Shown here: positions 20,301 through 29,678 of the stretch, in pieces
Numbering within the stretch: position 1 is the stretch's first letter
Layout: every line of letters begins with the position of its first letter
Assembly: GCA_963820185.1 (NCBI GenBank)
Contig: CAWFYV010000004.1
Coordinates: 124,001 to 188,000 of the forward strand
DNA: 64,000 nucleotides
Source: Aquilonibacter sp963820185
GTDB lineage: Bacteria > Vulcanimicrobiota > Vulcanimicrobiia > Vulcanimicrobiales > Vulcanimicrobiaceae
Direction: 5' to 3'
Made by a program: the position numbers and the translations under genes
Notes under the pieces: generated by a model
What the model was told of the DNA's origin: nothing
What the model saw: the letters and a program-made list of their open reading frames with translations, nothing else
Database searches by the model: none

Positions 20301-22502
20301 CTAAAGGCTGCTGGCGCGACCGATGGTCAGGAACGTGCGCGCGAAGAGCTCGGCCGGCAGCGGGTGCCCGAGCGCATAGCCCTGCACGTACTGGCAGCCG
20401 GCCTCGAGCATGACTTCGAGCTGCATCGTATTCTCGACACCTTCCGCAACGACGGTCATGCCGAGTTCCGATGCGAGCCGCAAGACAGTCACGGCTACTG
20501 CACGTGCCTTACTGTCGACCTCACTCTTGGTTACAAAGGATCGGTCGATCTTGAGCACGCTCGCAGGGACATCGCGTACGCGGCCAAGCGAAGAACCGCC
20601 GGTGCCGAAGTCATCGATCGCGCAGTGCACACCAATGTCACGCAAACTGCCTACCAACGCCGCAACGTCGCCGTCGTCGCTGGCCACGACGTTCTCGTTG
20701 ATCTCGACGATCAGCGCATCGGCCGGAACCATCGTGCGCTCGAGCAGATCGCGTATGCGGTCGCGGCAATGCCGATGCAAGACTTGCCGCGCGAAGAGAT
20801 TGACCCACACTTGGAAATCGGGAATCTCGCGGCGCCACTCGCCGGCTTGCAACAACGCCTGCTCCATGACATTCCATCCGACATGTTCGCCGATCGACAA
20901 GCGTTCGAGCAGGTCGATGAAATGCGCAGGCGCGACGATGCCGCGATCGGGGTGGATCCAACGCAGGAGCGCCTCGGCGCCGGCGACACGCCAACTACGG
21001 GTTATCTCGTCGTAGCGGAAGATGGGCTGAAAGAAGGGCACCAGTTCACGCCGTTCGACGGCGCGGTGCAGCTCGCCGACCAGCGACGGTGAGTCGCCGA
21101 CTTGCAATTCGGGCGAGTACACGATCGCGTGGGTAGGCGACTCCTTGGCCCGTTCGAGCGCGATGTCGGCTTTGCGCAGCATTTCATCGGCGGAACCCGC
21201 GCGAATCATGCGCACGGCGCCCATCGAAACCGAAACGAAGACGCGGGAGCCGTCCGCATCGAACGGCGCGTCGAAAAATTGACGCAACTCCGCCATGATC
21301 GCGTGCGCACTCCGATCGTCGACAACGGCAACCGCGAATTCATCGGCACTCACGCGTGCGATCATGTACGAGGTTGGGAACGTCGAACGCAAACGAATGG
21401 CCATCTGCTGTAAAACATGGTCTGCCGCCACGCGGCCCACGCCCTGATTGAGCAACCGCATATCGTCGATGTCCATGATCACGAGCACGATCGCCGAGTC
21501 GGCGTGACGGGTGATCCACTCGACTAGCCGCTCACGATTCGGCAGGCCCGTGAGTTCATCCACAAAGGCACGGCGCGAAAGGCGAGCAACAAACTCCCAG
21601 CGCTCATCGACGAGGCCGGCGAGGAGAAAAACCATCAGCGAGGATGCGAAGAGAAACCCTTGCGTGAGCACGAGCATACCAGGGCTCAGCTGCAGCACCA
21701 CACTCATGACAGTCGCGCTCGCAACCGCCGCGGCCGAAGCAAGCGCAGCACCGCGAATGCCGTAGCGCAGCGCAAGCCACGACATCACGACGAATGAAAG
21801 GTCGAGCACCGGCTCGTGAATTGCGGAGGACACATAGATCCCGCCCGAGACGAGCAGCACCGTCCCCGCCACGAGCGAAGCGATCTCAGTCCGCGAAGGA
21901 TCCTGATGCTCCGCCGGTGATTGGGTCTGACGCCAACCGACGAACGTAATGATTGCCGGAACGAGCGCCATCACTGCCGTGACGTCACCGACGATAAAGC
22001 GCGCAAGTTGCTGCGGCACGTCGTCGACGGCAACCTTGCCGATCGCGACGAGCAAAGTGATCGCTACCGAACCGGCGACCAGCGGAGCTGCAACGCCAAG
22101 AATACCGTTGAACCACGCGACATCGCGCAGGTTTCGCAATGGAAGCGAGACACGCACCCGCTCGAGCACAAACCGGACGGCGAACATAAACACGAGGGCG
22201 AGCGCGATCTGCACGACGAGTGCCGGCCAAACAGAATGCACCGAACGCTCAAAAAGTGCCCAGCGCACCACCGCGGAGAGCGGAATGAGCGGCCACCAGC
22301 GCCAGCCGGCGTAGATCAAGAGCAATACGTCGAGCGCAAGCGCTGGGTAGACCGGTGACGCACCACCCGGCGAGAAGGTCTGTTCCGTAAATGCCGTCAG
22401 CAGTTGCCACGCAAGCAAAAAGCCAACGATATAAACCGCCGTTCTTTGTCGACCGAGCGAACGCGGCGCGAAGGGGCGCACCGTCACGATTTTCAGCCCC
22501 AA
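20301..22502 (-). CDS. MASE1-GGDEF-EAL protein, probable c-di-GMP phosphodiesterase
   Basis: The 733-residue protein has an N-terminal MASE1-like membrane sensor with about eight helices (1-300). The GGDEF domain from about 315 (DELTGLPNRERL, MDIDDMRLLNQ) carries RVSADEF instead of RxGGDEF. The EAL domain from about 480 keeps AEALLRW, EINENVV, IDDFGTGGSSL, LKIDRSFV and VAEGVEN. The diguanylate cyclase site looks dead, while the EAL catalytic residues are present. It most likely degrades c-di-GMP, with the GGDEF domain perhaps sensing GTP. The start is TTG 22502 with AGGG 11 bases upstream. It sits just after the rpoB terminator. Confidence 0.88.
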   Translation of the reverse strand: MGLKIVTVRPFAPRSLGRQRTAVYIVGFLLAWQLLTAFTEQTFSPGGASPVYPALALDVLLLIYAGWRWWPLIPLSAVVRWALFERSVHSVWPALVVQIALALVFMFAVRFVLERVRVSLPLRNLRDVAWFNGILGVAAPLVAGSVAITLLVAIGKVAVDDVPQQLARFIVGDVTAVMALVPAIITFVGWRQTQSPAEHQDPSRTEIASLVAGTVLLVSGGIYVSSAIHEPVLDLSFVVMSWLALRYGIRGAALASAAAVASATVMSVVLQLSPGMLVLTQGFLFASSLMVFLLAGLVDERWEFVARLSRRAFVDELTGLPNRERLVEWITRHADSAIVLVIMDIDDMRLLNQGVGRVAADHVLQQMAIRLRSTFPTSYMIARVSADEFAVAVVDDRSAHAIMAELRQFFDAPFDADGSRVFVSVSMGAVRMIRAGSADEMLRKADIALERAKESPTHAIVYSPELQVGDSPSLVGELHRAVERRELVPFFQPIFRYDEITRSWRVAGAEALLRWIHPDRGIVAPAHFIDLLERLSIGEHVGWNVMEQALLQAGEWRREIPDFQVWVNLFARQVLHRHCRDRIRDLLERTMVPADALIVEINENVVASDDGDVAALVGSLRDIGVHCAIDDFGTGGSSLGRVRDVPASVLKIDRSFVTKSEVDSKARAVAVTVLRLASELGMTVVAEGVENTMQLEVMLEAGCQYVQGYALGHPLPAELFARTFLTIGRASSL

Positions 22503-22520
22503 GCCGTTTGGTTCCCTTTC

Positions 22521-22553
22521 TATAAAAGAGAGGCTCGGCCAAGCGGCCGAGCC
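22521..22553 (-). terminator. rpoB terminator
   Basis: On the minus strand a 9-bp perfect stem GGCTCGGCC / GGCCGAGCC with a 4-base loop is followed by TCTCTTTTAT. It lies about 28 bases after the rpoB stop and before the MASE1 gene, so rpoB forms a single-gene transcription unit. Confidence 0.93.
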
Positions 22554-22580
22554 CCCCTCGGTTTGTAGTCGGCGGACCCC

Positions 22581-25500
22581 TTAGAAATCTTCTTCCTGCG
22601 GGTTCTCAACGTAGGGAGCTTCCTCTTCCTCGTCTTCGAAGGGCTTGTCTTCCTCGTACGAGTCTTCGTCTTCTTCCTCGATTTCGTAACCCTCGACACC
22701 TTCCACGAGCTCCTCTTCCTCGGTCTCTCCCTCGGGCGTGAAGATCTCGTCCGTCTCGGCTTCACGCGCCGGCATAACCGGCGGCGTGGGAAGCGGCATG
22801 GTCGCGTCCAGCGGTTTGCTGTCGTCGATCTCTTCCTCTTCCTCTTCCAATTCAGCTTCGGGATCCTCGACTTCGGTCGGATCGCCGATGCCCTCTTGCG
22901 CAGCTGCTTCCGCCAAGACTTCGCGTGCAGCGACCGCGGTCTGCGAAGGCACCGGTTGATCGTCGCCCATTAGGAGTCCGATCTCCTGACGCTCGCGTTC
23001 ACCCAGGTCATCATCTTGCATGCGCACGTCGATCTCTTCGCGATTCTCGGTGAGCACCTTGACGTCGAGTGCAAGCGACTGAAGTTCCTTGATGAGCACC
23101 TTGAATGACTCGGGAACTCCGGGTTCCATCACGTTCTCGCCCTTGACGATCGCTTCGTACGTCTTCACGCGACCAACGACGTCGTCGGACTTGACCGTGA
23201 GCAACTCTTGCAGCGTGTAGGCAGCGCCGTACGCCTCGAGCGCCCAGACTTCCATTTCACCAAAGCGCTGACCACCGAACTGCGCCTTACCACCCAGCGG
23301 CTGCTGCGTGATCATCGAGTACGGTCCAGTCGAACGCGCGTGGATCTTGTCGTCGACCAAGTGCGCGAGCTTGAGCATATAGATCATGCCGACTGTGATC
23401 GGACGCGAGAAACGTTCGCCCGTGCGTCCGTCGCGCAGCCACGTCTTGCCGTCGGGCGCCATGCCGGCGTCCTGCAGCCATTCGGCAATATCTTCCGCGT
23501 GCGCACCGTCGAAGACCGGCGTTGCGACGTTCATGCCGAGCATACGCGCAGCCCAGCCTAGATGAGTCTCCATGATCTGGCCGAGGTTCATGCGGGAGGG
23601 CACACCGAGCGGATTAAGCACGATGTCGACCGGCGAACCGTCTTCCAAATACGGCATGTCTTCTTCGGGCAGCACTTTGGCAATGACGCCCTTGTTGCCG
23701 TGACGTCCGGCCATCTTGTCGCCTTGCAGAATCTTACGCTTCTGCGCGACGTAGACGCGCACGAGGTGATTCACGCCGGGCGAGAGTTCGTCGCCGTTCT
23801 CACGCGAGAACACCTTCACGTCGATGATCTTGCCTTTTTCGCCGTGCGGAACTTTCAAGCTGGTGTCGCGCACTTCGCGTGATTTCTCACCGAAGATCGC
23901 ACGCAGCAACCGCTCTTCCGCGGTAAGCTCGGTCTCGCCCTTGGGCGTAACCTTGCCGACCAGGATGTCTTCCGGACGAACCTCCGCACCGATGCGGATG
24001 ATGCCGCGCTCGTCGAGATCCTTGAGCGCGTCCTCACCGACGTTGGGAATGTCGCGCGTGATCTCTTCAGGCCCGAGCTTCGTGTCGCGGGCTTCGCACT
24101 CGTACTCCTCGATGTGAATCGAGGTGAAGCGATCTTCCTTGACCATACGTTCGCTGATCAAGATCGCGTCTTCGTAATTGTAGCCTTCCCACGGCATGAA
24201 CGCGACCAGCACGTTCTGACCGAGCGCGAGCTCGGCCTCGTCGGACGACGGGCCGTCGGCGAGCACTTGTCCCGCCTGGACGCGTTCGCCGAGTTTGACG
24301 ATCGGACGCTGGTTGATGCACGTGCCGGCATTGCTACGCACGAACTTGAGGAGGTCGTACAGCTTCTCGGTGCCGTCATCGAGTTTGATCGTGATACCCT
24401 TGGCGTCGACTGTGGTCACGGTACCCGCCGTGTCGGAGACGATCAGCGAGCCTGAGTCCTTGGCGGCGCGATACTCCATGCCGGTGCCGACGATCGGCGC
24501 ATCCGGGCGGAGCAACGGCACGGCCTGACGCTGCATGTTCGCGCCCATCAATGCGCGGTTGGCGTCGTCGTGCTCGAGGAACGGAATCAGCGCGGTTGCA
24601 ACCGAGACGATCTGTTTCGGCGAGACGTCCATCAACTGGACGCGCAGCGCCGGCTCTTCGATGTACTCTTCGGCGTAACGGCAGACGACCGAATCCGATG
24701 TGATGTTTCCGTCATCGGCGACCTGCGTATTTGCCTGGGCGATGATGTACTCGTCTTCACGATCGGCGGTGAGATAGATGATCTCATCGGTCACGCGACC
24801 GCCTTGTACGACGCGGTACGGTGTCTCGATAAAACCGAACTTGTTGACGCGCGCATACGTCGCGAGCGAGCCGATCAGCCCGATGTTCGGACCTTCCGGC
24901 GTTTCGATCGGACAGATGCGACCGTAGTGCGAGTGGTGCACGTCGCGAACTTCGAAGCCCGCGCGTTCGCGCGAGAGACCGCCCGGCCCGAGCGCCGAGA
25001 GACGGCGCTTGTGGGTCAGTTCGGCCAGCGAGTTGGTCTGGTCCATGAACTGCGAGAGTTGCGAGGACCCGAAGAACTCTTTGATCGCGGCAACGACCGG
25101 GCGAATGTTGATCAACGCCTGCGGCGTGACCGTCTCGATGTCTTGCACGGTCATGCGCTCGCGCACGACGCGTTCCAGACGTAGCAAACCGACGCGGAAC
25201 TGGTTCTGCAGCAGTTCGCCGACCGAACGCACGCGCCGGTTGCCGAGGTGATCGATGTCATCCTTGGCGATGATGCCGGTCGCGACTTTGATCAAGCGAC
25301 GAATGACCGCGATCATATCCGAACGCGTGAGGCACCGCACGTCGATCGACGGCTCCTCGAGACCCGCGTACTCATTGATCTGAACGGTCGGCGTCGTGAC
25401 GCGCGCTTCAACGTCCGGATTCTCGATCCGGTAGTGGAACTTACCGCCAAGTTTGTAGCGGCCGACGCCGGCGAGATCGTAACGCTTCTCGTCGAAGAAC

Positions 25501-26474
25501 AGCGACTCGAGGAGCTTCTCCGCATTCTCTGCATTCTCGGGCTCGCCGGGACGCAGTTTCTTGTAGATCTCCTTGAGCGCGTCTTCACGCGTCTTGATGT
25601 CTTTGTCTTTGTCGATCGAATTTTGGATCAACGGCGAGCTGTCGAAGAGTGCGAGAATCGCTTCATCGCTCTCCCAATTCAAGCCGAGGTCCGGGCGCGA
25701 GAGCGCACGGATGAACGTCGATACGTAGATCTTGCGGTTCTTGTCGATGCGGACGCCGATGGTGCCTTCAGTCTCGTCGTTCTTCGTACCGTTGTCGGTC
25801 TCGAACTCGATCCACGCACCGCGATTCGGAATGATGGTCGCGTTGTACGTCGGACGCGCGTTGGTGTCGACGTCTTGGCTGTAGTAGACGCCAGGCGAAC
25901 GCACGAGCTGGCTCACGATCACGCGCTCTGCGCCGTTGATCATGAACGTGCCCTTGTCGGTCATGAGCGGGAAATCGCCCATGAAAATTTCTTGGTCCGG
26001 GATGCCTTTGATTTCGCCCGATTCAGCGGTGATCAAACGGACGCGTACGCGCAGCGGTGCGCTGTACGTCATGTCGCGTTCGCGGCATTCCTCGATAGTA
26101 TACTTGGGCTCGCCGAGCGAGTGCTCGCCGAACTCGAGGATCAAGTTGCCGGTGAAATCTTTGATCGGGGAAATCGAAGAAAAGGCGTCGCCGAGGCCTT
26201 CCGTCTTGAACCAATCGAAGCTGGCTTTTTGCAGTTCGATCAGATTCGGAATCTCGAGGACGTGCGGAATCTTCGCAAATGTGTAACGCGAGCGCTTGGG
26301 ACCGGGATCCGGGGGCTGCTCGACTGTAAACGCTCCCGCTGCCATCGGGAACGAACTGTTCACGGCTGTTGTCGTCACGCCGGCGTTTGCGGCAGGACGT
26401 TCCGTGCGCTTCGACTTGCCCTTACTCGCCGCGGAGCTCTTCGCGGTCGCTTTCGGTGCCGTCGTTTTCGCCAT
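22581..26474 (-). CDS. rpoB: DNA-directed RNA polymerase subunit beta
   Basis: A complete beta subunit of 1,297 residues. The rifampicin-binding region near residues 470-510 reads SQLSQFMDQTNSLAELTHKR and RRLSALGPGG, so the His and Ser of the common resistance positions are wild type. The flap and C-terminal clamp (KMAGRHGNKGVIAK, GGKAQFGGQRFGEMEVWALEA) are intact. Two additions stand out. The N-terminus carries about 60 residues rich in Lys/Ala/Thr before the conserved RYTFAKIP. The C-terminus carries about 130 residues, highly acidic (runs such as EEEEEE and EEEDEDSYEED), beyond the normal end. No ribosomal protein genes precede it and rpoC does not follow it. It has its own promoter and terminator. 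Confidence 0.99.
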   Translation of the reverse strand: MAKTTAPKATAKSSAASKGKSKRTERPAANAGVTTTAVNSSFPMAAGAFTVEQPPDPGPKRSRYTFAKIPHVLEIPNLIELQKASFDWFKTEGLGDAFSSISPIKDFTGNLILEFGEHSLGEPKYTIEECRERDMTYSAPLRVRVRLITAESGEIKGIPDQEIFMGDFPLMTDKGTFMINGAERVIVSQLVRSPGVYYSQDVDTNARPTYNATIIPNRGAWIEFETDNGTKNDETEGTIGVRIDKNRKIYVSTFIRALSRPDLGLNWESDEAILALFDSSPLIQNSIDKDKDIKTREDALKEIYKKLRPGEPENAENAEKLLESLFFDEKRYDLAGVGRYKLGGKFHYRIENPDVEARVTTPTVQINEYAGLEEPSIDVRCLTRSDMIAVIRRLIKVATGIIAKDDIDHLGNRRVRSVGELLQNQFRVGLLRLERVVRERMTVQDIETVTPQALINIRPVVAAIKEFFGSSQLSQFMDQTNSLAELTHKRRLSALGPGGLSRERAGFEVRDVHHSHYGRICPIETPEGPNIGLIGSLATYARVNKFGFIETPYRVVQGGRVTDEIIYLTADREDEYIIAQANTQVADDGNITSDSVVCRYAEEYIEEPALRVQLMDVSPKQIVSVATALIPFLEHDDANRALMGANMQRQAVPLLRPDAPIVGTGMEYRAAKDSGSLIVSDTAGTVTTVDAKGITIKLDDGTEKLYDLLKFVRSNAGTCINQRPIVKLGERVQAGQVLADGPSSDEAELALGQNVLVAFMPWEGYNYEDAILISERMVKEDRFTSIHIEEYECEARDTKLGPEEITRDIPNVGEDALKDLDERGIIRIGAEVRPEDILVGKVTPKGETELTAEERLLRAIFGEKSREVRDTSLKVPHGEKGKIIDVKVFSRENGDELSPGVNHLVRVYVAQKRKILQGDKMAGRHGNKGVIAKVLPEEDMPYLEDGSPVDIVLNPLGVPSRMNLGQIMETHLGWAARMLGMNVATPVFDGAHAEDIAEWLQDAGMAPDGKTWLRDGRTGERFSRPITVGMIYMLKLAHLVDDKIHARSTGPYSMITQQPLGGKAQFGGQRFGEMEVWALEAYGAAYTLQELLTVKSDDVVGRVKTYEAIVKGENVMEPGVPESFKVLIKELQSLALDVKVLTENREEIDVRMQDDDLGERERQEIGLLMGDDQPVPSQTAVAAREVLAEAAAQEGIGDPTEVEDPEAELEEEEEEIDDSKPLDATMPLPTPPVMPAREAETDEIFTPEGETEEEELVEGVEGYEIEEEDEDSYEEDKPFEDEEEEAPYVENPQEEDF

Positions 26475-26520
26475 TATCTCTCTCTTACTGACCTTTGAGG
26501 ATGGGCGGCCAGCGCAACAA

Positions 26521-26566
26521 GCAAAAGAGGCCGAGTTCGTCCCCCCACGCTACGGGCCTGACTCGG
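26521..26566 (-). promoter_or_regulatory. Possible leader hairpin upstream of rpoB
   Basis: On the minus strand CCGAGT (26566-26561) pairs with ACTCGG (26536-26531) and is followed by CCTCTTTTGC, inside the leader of about 130 bases of rpoB. The long loop makes it weak, but the stem plus T-tract could act as an attenuator. Confidence 0.3.
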
Positions 26567-26612
26567 TCTTCTTCTATTCTTGTGGCTTATGCGCCCCAGG
26601 GCATAGATGCAG

Positions 26613-26641
26613 ATTCTACCACCGGCCCAAAAGGCCGTCAA
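26613..26641 (-). promoter_or_regulatory. rpoB promoter
   Basis: Read on the minus strand: TTGACG (26641-26636), exactly 17 bases, TAGAAT (26618-26613). This near-consensus sigma70-type promoter lies about 140 bases before the rpoB ATG and about 70 bases after the stop of no other minus-strand gene, so it is the only evident start for rpoB. Confidence 0.87.
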
Positions 26642-26720
26642 GGAGGAGTGATCTGCGCTTCAAGCCGGGCAAGACGAGCGAGCCTAAGAAGGCCACCGTC
26701 TGCACGAGGTAGGGGTGCGT

Positions 26721-29666
26721 TTACTTGAGCGCAGCTGCCTCCGCCATCAACGCATCGGCTTGCTTCTCTAGCTGCGCGCGAACAGCATATTCCGACTTGG
26801 TTGGTGCTGCGTCGGTTGAACCGACGTCGGAAGCAAGGAAGCTCAATTGCCCGTAGATCTGCTCCGGATAGCGTAGTGCGTCCTCTCCTTCGGTTACCTC
26901 GGGATTGTAGAGCTTGTGCAGCAGCGCATCGACTTGCGCAGCGTTCTCGCCACCCTTGGCTTTGACGCTCTGCACGTGCTCGATCGCTGACGTCATCTGC
27001 TGGAGTTTCGCGCGCACCTGCATCAGGAACGCGAGCTGCTCTTGGAGCTGAGCAAGCGTGGCCTTTGCGTTAGGGTCGAGCAAGACGCGCAATTTGCCCT
27101 GCGCGGACTGCGCACCCGCGACCACGCGCACGCGGTACGTACCCGGCAGTGCTGTCGGCCCGTCAAAGCCGCCGCTAGCCCACGGCACGTAGTTTTTTAT
27201 CGGCTCGATGTCATCGTAACTGAGGTTCCACCAGACACGATTGACACCGGCAACTGCACCTTTGACGTCGATGGTACGAACGAGTCTGGAACCGTCGTAG
27301 ATCTGGACGCTGACCTTCTCGTCCTTGGCGGGTGCCTGCGCAAGCCAGAAGTTGATGACCGCACCCATCGGCGGATTCTGCCCGCTGTATTGCGCGACCG
27401 AGCGTGTAAAACGGTAGTCGAAGCGATAGGCGTCGCGCAGCGTAAAGAGATGCAGCGGTTGCCCTTGGATGCTCGCGCTCATCTCTTGCAGCGGATGGAG
27501 ATCGTCGAGGATCCAGATGCCACGACCGTGGGTCGCGACCACGAGGTCGTCGAAGCGAGGCTGCACGGTGAGGTCAAAGACGGGTACTGTCGGAAAGCCG
27601 TTGGCGAATGCGGTCCAGTGCTGACCTTCATCGTACGAATAGTAGAGACCCGACGCCGTGCCCGCATAGAGCATGCCGCGCCGTACCGGATCGGGCTTGA
27701 GCATCAACGTGTAGCTATTCGTCGGAAGATCGCCCACGATCCGCACCCACGTCGCTCCGTAGTCGTGCGTCACAAAAAGTTGCGGCGTGCGATCGCCCCA
27801 CTTGTGCGCATCGGCGCTGACGTACGCCGTTGCAGCATCAAACGGTGATGGCACGACGCCGTCCACGCGCAGCCAGTGATTGTCGGGAACGCTGCGCATT
27901 TCGGCCGGCGACACGTCGGTCCAGCGTCCACCGCCGTCGCGCGTCAGCCATACGCGTCCGTCATCGGTACCGGCCCAGATGACGCCATCGCGCACCGGCG
28001 ATGGACCAATCGAGAATACGACGTCGTAGTACTCGACGCTCGTATTGTCGGGCGTGATCGGTGTACCTGAGAGTTGCTGCCGCGACTTGTCGTCGCGGGT
28101 AAGGTCGGGGCTGATTGCCTTCCAGGTCACGCCGCCATCGTCGGTTTGGAACATCTTGTTGCCGCCCATGTAGAGCCGGTGCGGATGTTGCGGCGAGATC
28201 GCAAGCGGCGAGGTCCACTGAAAGCGATATTTCAGCGGTCCCGCAGGCCAGCCCATCGCATCCTGCGGCCACACGTCGATCGCGCGCGCCTGCCCAGTGC
28301 GACGGTCGTACTGGGTAACCGAGCCCTGATAGCCGTCACCGTAGATCAAATTCGAGTCGGCTTTGTCGAAAACGATCCAGCCGCTCTCGCCGCCGCCCGC
28401 ATTGAAAAACGCATCGGGCGAGATCCCACCGAACGAGCGGCTGTTGCTCGGGCCGCATGCGCTGCCGGAGTCTTGGTCTTCACCGCAGACCGTGTAGGGA
28501 ATGCGGTCGTCGGTATCCACGTGATAGAGTTGCGCAATCGCCATCTGGGCGTTGAGCCACGTGTCGCCCTTGCTGTTGGAGACTTCCGCGCCTTGATCGT
28601 TAGCCGCCGCCATCCGCGACGGATTCTGCGGATCGATCCAGAGCTGATGGTAGTCGCCACCGCGTGTGCCATGCATCGGTTTTGCGGTCTTGCCACCGTC
28701 GGTGCTCCGCCACATTTGCACCGACATGAAATAGACCGTGTCTTCGGTCTTCGGATCGACCGTAAGTGAGGTGAAATAGAAAGGCCGCTGATCGATCCCA
28801 TGACCGGCATTAACCATTGTCCAGGTCGCCCCGCTGTCGTCACTGCGCCAGAGCGAGCCCTCCGCAGACTCGATCAAGGCGTAGACGCGTTTTGGATCGC
28901 TCGGGGCAAATGCGAGCGCGATGCGCCCAGTCACGCCTGCCGGTAGCCCATGACCTTGCAGCCGCGTCCAATGTTCGCCACCGTCCTTCGAGTCGTAGAC
29001 GCCGTCATTTGCGCCGCCGCTGGTGAGATGATACGGCGTTCGCCATCCTTCCCACATCCCGGCGAGCACGTGCTGGACATTCGACGGATCGATCGCGATG
29101 CTCGACCCCCCGGTGCGATCGTCGGTATACAGGACCTTCGACCAGGTTGCGCCGCCGTCGAGCGTGCGATAGATGCCGCGATCGGCACTTGCACCGTAGA
29201 CATCGCCGAGCGCAGCAACAAATACGCGCTTTGCATTTGCGGGATCGACCGCGATCTGCGAAATGCTGCCAACGGTGTCGAGACCGCTGTGCGACCACAC
29301 CGCGCCGCTATTGGTCGAAAGCCAGACGCCGTCGCCAAAAAGTACGTCGTTGCGCAGATTCGTTTCGCCCGTGCCGACGTAGACCGTCGATGGCGCCGAT
29401 GGTGCGACGGCGATTGCGTTGACCGAACTCACGGGTTCGTTGTTGAACGCAGAACTCCACGTAACACCCCCATCGCTCGTCTTGAAGAGACCACCAAGGC
29501 CACCCGCATAATACGTCGAGGGATCGCCCGGAACGCCGCTAACCGTATCGATCCGGCCGTTGAGCGGACCGATGTTGCGAAACTTCAGTGCCGCAAAGTT
29601 GGCGCCCTCAGAGGCGGCAGCGCCGATGAGGACGAGCGCGAGGATGAAAGCACACGCAATACGCAT
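26721..29666 (-). CDS. Secreted Asp-box (BNR/sortilin-type) beta-propeller protein, possible glycosyl hydrolase-like
   Basis: The 981-residue protein has a signal peptide (MRIACAFILALVLIGAAAS). Many Asp-box repeats of the SxDxGxTW type follow (TSDGGVTW, TLDGGATW, SDDSGATW, TDDGGVTW, THDYGATW), which form one or two beta-propellers through about residue 720. From about 750 there is a beta-sandwich/helical tail (HLFTLRDAYRF, GTYRVRVVAG) like the C-terminal module of the VPS10/sortilin-like exoproteins found in Acidobacteria and Bacteroidetes. Catalytic residues of a known glycosidase could not be placed, so the usual label glycosyl hydrolase is unproven. It probably acts in the periplasm or outside. 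Confidence 0.85.
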   Translation of the reverse strand: MRIACAFILALVLIGAAASEGANFAALKFRNIGPLNGRIDTVSGVPGDPSTYYAGGLGGLFKTSDGGVTWSSAFNNEPVSSVNAIAVAPSAPSTVYVGTGETNLRNDVLFGDGVWLSTNSGAVWSHSGLDTVGSISQIAVDPANAKRVFVAALGDVYGASADRGIYRTLDGGATWSKVLYTDDRTGGSSIAIDPSNVQHVLAGMWEGWRTPYHLTSGGANDGVYDSKDGGEHWTRLQGHGLPAGVTGRIALAFAPSDPKRVYALIESAEGSLWRSDDSGATWTMVNAGHGIDQRPFYFTSLTVDPKTEDTVYFMSVQMWRSTDGGKTAKPMHGTRGGDYHQLWIDPQNPSRMAAANDQGAEVSNSKGDTWLNAQMAIAQLYHVDTDDRIPYTVCGEDQDSGSACGPSNSRSFGGISPDAFFNAGGGESGWIVFDKADSNLIYGDGYQGSVTQYDRRTGQARAIDVWPQDAMGWPAGPLKYRFQWTSPLAISPQHPHRLYMGGNKMFQTDDGGVTWKAISPDLTRDDKSRQQLSGTPITPDNTSVEYYDVVFSIGPSPVRDGVIWAGTDDGRVWLTRDGGGRWTDVSPAEMRSVPDNHWLRVDGVVPSPFDAATAYVSADAHKWGDRTPQLFVTHDYGATWVRIVGDLPTNSYTLMLKPDPVRRGMLYAGTASGLYYSYDEGQHWTAFANGFPTVPVFDLTVQPRFDDLVVATHGRGIWILDDLHPLQEMSASIQGQPLHLFTLRDAYRFDYRFTRSVAQYSGQNPPMGAVINFWLAQAPAKDEKVSVQIYDGSRLVRTIDVKGAVAGVNRVWWNLSYDDIEPIKNYVPWASGGFDGPTALPGTYRVRVVAGAQSAQGKLRVLLDPNAKATLAQLQEQLAFLMQVRAKLQQMTSAIEHVQSVKAKGGENAAQVDALLHKLYNPEVTEGEDALRYPEQIYGQLSFLASDVGSTDAAPTKSEYAVRAQLEKQADALMAEAAALK

Positions 29667-29678
29667 GCAACAATATTT

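Noticed and set aside
22520..22765. 81-residue Lys/Arg-rich minus-strand frame at the rpoB end
   Set aside because: It is a frame-shifted reading of the acidic RpoB tail and crosses the terminator.
25248..26498. 416-residue plus-strand frame inside rpoB
   Set aside because: Antisense shadow of rpoB with no recognisable domain; it ends before the rpoB promoter without its own signals.
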